From positions 1 through 6,920 of the forward strand of contig CAUEKL010000125.1 in NCBI GenBank assembly GCA_959018215.1: a DNA stretch of 6,920 bases, written 5' to 3'. Made by a program: the position numbers and the translations under genes. Below the pieces are notes generated by a model that had not been told where the DNA came from, did no database searches, and worked only from the letters and a program-made list of their open reading frames with translations. Source of the stretch: an uncultured Gemmiger sp. (GTDB lineage: Bacteria > Bacillota > Clostridia > Oscillospirales > Ruminococcaceae). Shown here piece after piece: positions 5,393 to 6,920 of this stretch. The stretch's first letter is position 1, and the number at the start of each line of letters is the position of its first letter.

Positions 5393-5426
5393 AAAAGCCT
5401 TACGCCATTGGCGTAAGGCTTTTTTC
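5392..5426. terminator. Terminator directly after tRNA-Lys, likely bidirectional
   Basis: A perfect 15-bp stem pairs 5392-5406 with 5410-5424 around a 3-base ATT loop, followed on the plus strand by a run of T. The stem begins on the last base of the tRNA CCA. On the minus strand it is followed by TTTTTGG, so it can also stop transcripts arriving from the convergent 338-residue gene. Confidence 0.92.
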
Positions 5427-5449
5427 TTTGCCAGAACCAACCGCAAAGG

Positions 5450-5488
5450 AACAGCCCTGCAGATGTCTCCATCCGCGGGGCTGTTTTT
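5450..5488. terminator. Second hairpin terminator between tRNA-Lys and the convergent gene
   Basis: An 8-bp outer stem pairs 5450-5457 (AACAGCCC) with 5478-5485 (GGGCTGTT). It extends inwards to a TCTC loop with one mismatch or wobble. On the plus strand it runs into TTTTTCC, a good terminator. On the minus strand it begins 7 bases after the stop of the hypothetical gene but has a weaker TGTTCCTTT tail. It probably serves the minus-strand gene and acts as a back-up for tRNA-Lys. Confidence 0.7.
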
Positions 5489-5492
5489 CCTT

Positions 5493-6509
5493 TTACTGAT
5501 ATTGTGCGTTGAGGAACATGGGTTTGATGGCCACGACCTCGTCGTACTCTTCCTGTTCCACCTGCACGTCGGCATTCAGGGCTTTCAGGTCCTGCTTGAC
5601 CACTTCCAAGGCTTCGTCCGCCGAGTTGGCCCTGCCGTCCTGCACGGCCCGCTGCATCCGCCGCAGCACGACGGGATGGGCGTACCGGACCGGTACCGGA
5701 AAGTTCTGACACGAAGAAAGGTACTGTGCCATATTGTCCATGGCCGTCTTTTCCTGTTTCAGGATGCTGCCGCGGTTGTTGCGGGCGGTGGGCAGAACGC
5801 TGAACCCGGCAAAGGTAAAGACCGCCGCCAGCCCGAACAGGGCAAAGTAGACACCGAATCCGCCTTTGCCCATAACCAGGGACCACAGCCCATACACAAT
5901 ACCCAGGATGCCCAGGGCAGTGATGGCCATGGCCACCCAACGATAGCTGGGGCTGGAGCGCTCATAGGCCCGCTTGCGCTGTGCCGCGCGGCTCAGGGCG
6001 CTGCTCAGTTCCGGCTTTTCTTCCAGGTAGTCAATGGCCTGCTGCAGCTGCGTCATCACCTTCTTGCCGTGGGGTGTCAGGGGCGGGCGGTTGCGCTCGG
6101 CTTCCTCCTTTTCGGCCTGACGTTTGGCCAGGCGTTCCTCAGCCTCAGCGCTGACCAGCTTGATCTGGGGCTGTTCCTTTGCCAGCTTTTCCAGGAAGGC
6201 ATCCACCTGTTCCTCATGCTTGAAATTGCACTGCTTCTGCTGGCCGTTGTCGTACTCCACCACCAGGTAAGGCATGCTGGCAAACACGCCCTTGCCGGTG
6301 TAGCCGCCGCGGCTCATGGCCACGCGCTTGAACACCCGCCGTACCGCCGAGATGGGCACATAGTACCGGCGGTCGATGAAGAAGCTGTTCAGGTACAGTG
6401 CCTTTTTGCCGATCCCGCAGGGACCGATCTTGCGGCAGTTCTTTTTGTCCAGTTCCAGTTCCCAGGGTTCCAGACGGGCCGTGCTGAGAGGATAGGGTTT
6501 GAAGATCAT
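5493..6509 (-). CDS. Hypothetical membrane protein with possible PH-like N-terminal domain
   Basis: 338 residues; I do not recognise the family. Three parts can be seen. Residues about 30-110 alternate short hydrophobic strands and turns and end in an amphipathic helix (HEEQVDAFLEKLAKE), compatible with a bacterial PH-like fold. Residues 120-185 are highly charged and helical (repeated Ala/Glu/Lys/Arg around 121-140), likely coiled coil or linker. Two membrane segments follow at about 191-212 and 216-239, then a polar, mostly helical C-terminal tail of about 95 residues. No signal peptide is present, so both ends are probably cytoplasmic. No catalytic motif was found. The start at 6509 has GAGG 9 bases upstream. 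No clear promoter lies in the gap to the CstA gene, so it may depend on read-through past that gene's terminator or on a promoter inside it. Confidence 0.8.
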   Translation of the reverse strand: MIFKPYPLSTARLEPWELELDKKNCRKIGPCGIGKKALYLNSFFIDRRYYVPISAVRRVFKRVAMSRGGYTGKGVFASMPYLVVEYDNGQQKQCNFKHEEQVDAFLEKLAKEQPQIKLVSAEAEERLAKRQAEKEEAERNRPPLTPHGKKVMTQLQQAIDYLEEKPELSSALSRAAQRKRAYERSSPSYRWVAMAITALGILGIVYGLWSLVMGKGGFGVYFALFGLAAVFTFAGFSVLPTARNNRGSILKQEKTAMDNMAQYLSSCQNFPVPVRYAHPVVLRRMQRAVQDGRANSADEALEVVKQDLKALNADVQVEQEEYDEVVAIKPMFLNAQYQ

Positions 6510-6546
6510 GGCGGAAAACCTCGCTTGTATGGAAGATGCGCCAACA

Positions 6547-6579
6547 CAAAAGCCGGCCGCCTTTGAACAGCGGCCGGCT
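6547..6579 (-). terminator. Rho-independent terminator of the CstA-family gene
   Basis: A perfect 10-bp GC-rich stem pairs 6551-6560 (AGCCGGCCGC) with 6570-6579 around a 9-base loop. On the minus strand it is followed by TTTGTGTT. It lies 35 bases after the CstA stop codon and upstream of the hypothetical gene. Confidence 0.85.
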
Positions 6580-6614
6580 CTTAGTTGTACGTTTGCCGGC
6601 TCAGCCGCGCAGGA

Positions 6615-6920
6615 TCAGGCCTGCGCTTTTGCCGAATGTCTCTTGGTGGCCATCAGGAAGATGACGAGCAGAGCAATGGCGAAGATGATGCCGATGGGAT
6701 AGGCAACCGCGGTATTGTACACGGTGGCGCCGTCGGCCGTCTTGCCGTTGACCAGGCCGCCCAGGCATTCCGGAGCCAGGATGAAGTAGGTGCTGGAAAC
6801 TGCGCTCATGAAGGTAGCGGGCACAGCGGTGATCCAGAAGTTCTTCTTTTCCACATACAGGAACATGGAAGCAGCCCACAGAACGATCATGGCCAGAGTC
6901 TGGTTGGTCCAGCTGAAGTA
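6615..6920 (-). CDS. CstA family carbon starvation / peptide-pyruvate transporter, C-terminal part
   Basis: The gene enters from the window end; 101 residues plus the stop are seen. The visible part starts YFSWTNQTLAMIVLWAASMFLYVEKKNFW, which matches the conserved C-terminal region of CstA proteins (F-x-W-x-N-Q-x-L-A). It contains three hydrophobic segments at about 9-22, 27-47 and 66-85 of the fragment, and ends in a short basic tail. CstA relatives take up peptides or pyruvate across the cytoplasmic membrane during carbon limitation; the substrate here cannot be assigned. The N-terminal part, start codon and promoter are outside the window. A terminator follows the stop. Confidence 0.88.
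   Translation of the reverse strand, partial: YFSWTNQTLAMIVLWAASMFLYVEKKNFWITAVPATFMSAVSSTYFILAPECLGGLVNGKTADGATVYNTAVAYPIGIIFAIALLVIFLMATKRHSAKAQA

Noticed and set aside
5317..5499. A 60-codon plus-strand ORF starting MPVAQLVEHL
   Set aside because: It is translated tRNA-Lys plus terminator sequence, a well-known annotation artefact.
5188..5940. A 250-codon minus-strand ORF containing GAPAGTRILDPLIKSQ
   Set aside because: It runs through the tRNA-Lys gene and both terminators, and its recognisable part is the common translated-tRNA artefact.

Overview
The window reads as chromosomal DNA of a GC-rich Gram-positive anaerobe of the Oscillospiraceae/Ruminococcaceae type (Faecalibacterium, Subdoligranulum or Gemmiger-like). 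This is inferred from the PPi-type phosphofructokinase, a YhfC-type intramembrane protease, a tRNA with encoded CCA, strong GGAGG-like ribosome binding sites and consensus sigma-70/sigma-A promoters. Genus is not proven from sequence alone. All protein genes lie on the minus strand. The only plus-strand gene is a tRNA-Lys.

Layout from low to high coordinate: (1) the 5' part of a tRNA-Val(CAC) gene, minus strand, cut by the window start, with a perfect consensus promoter. (2) pfp, a 410-residue pyrophosphate-dependent phosphofructokinase, with a terminator after it. Upstream of it is a 309-base non-coding stretch holding a promoter, a leader hairpin and a cluster of related 17-bp palindromes that look like operators. 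(3) A two-gene unit: an AlgI-like MBOAT O-acyltransferase (488 aa) followed 13 bp later by a membrane-anchored SGNH-hydrolase-like protein (328 aa) and a strong terminator. (4) A YhfC/PrsW-like intramembrane metalloprotease (264 aa) with its own perfect promoter, a palindrome at its transcription start and a terminator. (5) A divergent tRNA-Lys(UUU) on the plus strand, with a second perfect promoter and a 15-bp stem terminator. (6) A convergent 338-residue hypothetical membrane protein. (7) The C-terminal 101 codons of a CstA-family transporter, running off the window end.

The genes form several independent units rather than one pathway. pfp is glycolytic. The MBOAT and SGNH proteins most likely work together: the MBOAT passes acyl groups across the membrane and the SGNH protein transfers them to an extracytoplasmic glycan. 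The YhfC-like protease lies directly upstream of that pair on the same strand, separated by a terminator and no visible promoter, so partial read-through could link them. I found no phage, transposon, CRISPR or defence module. The least explained features are the palindrome cluster upstream of pfp, the palindrome at the protease transcription start, and the 338-residue unknown protein.
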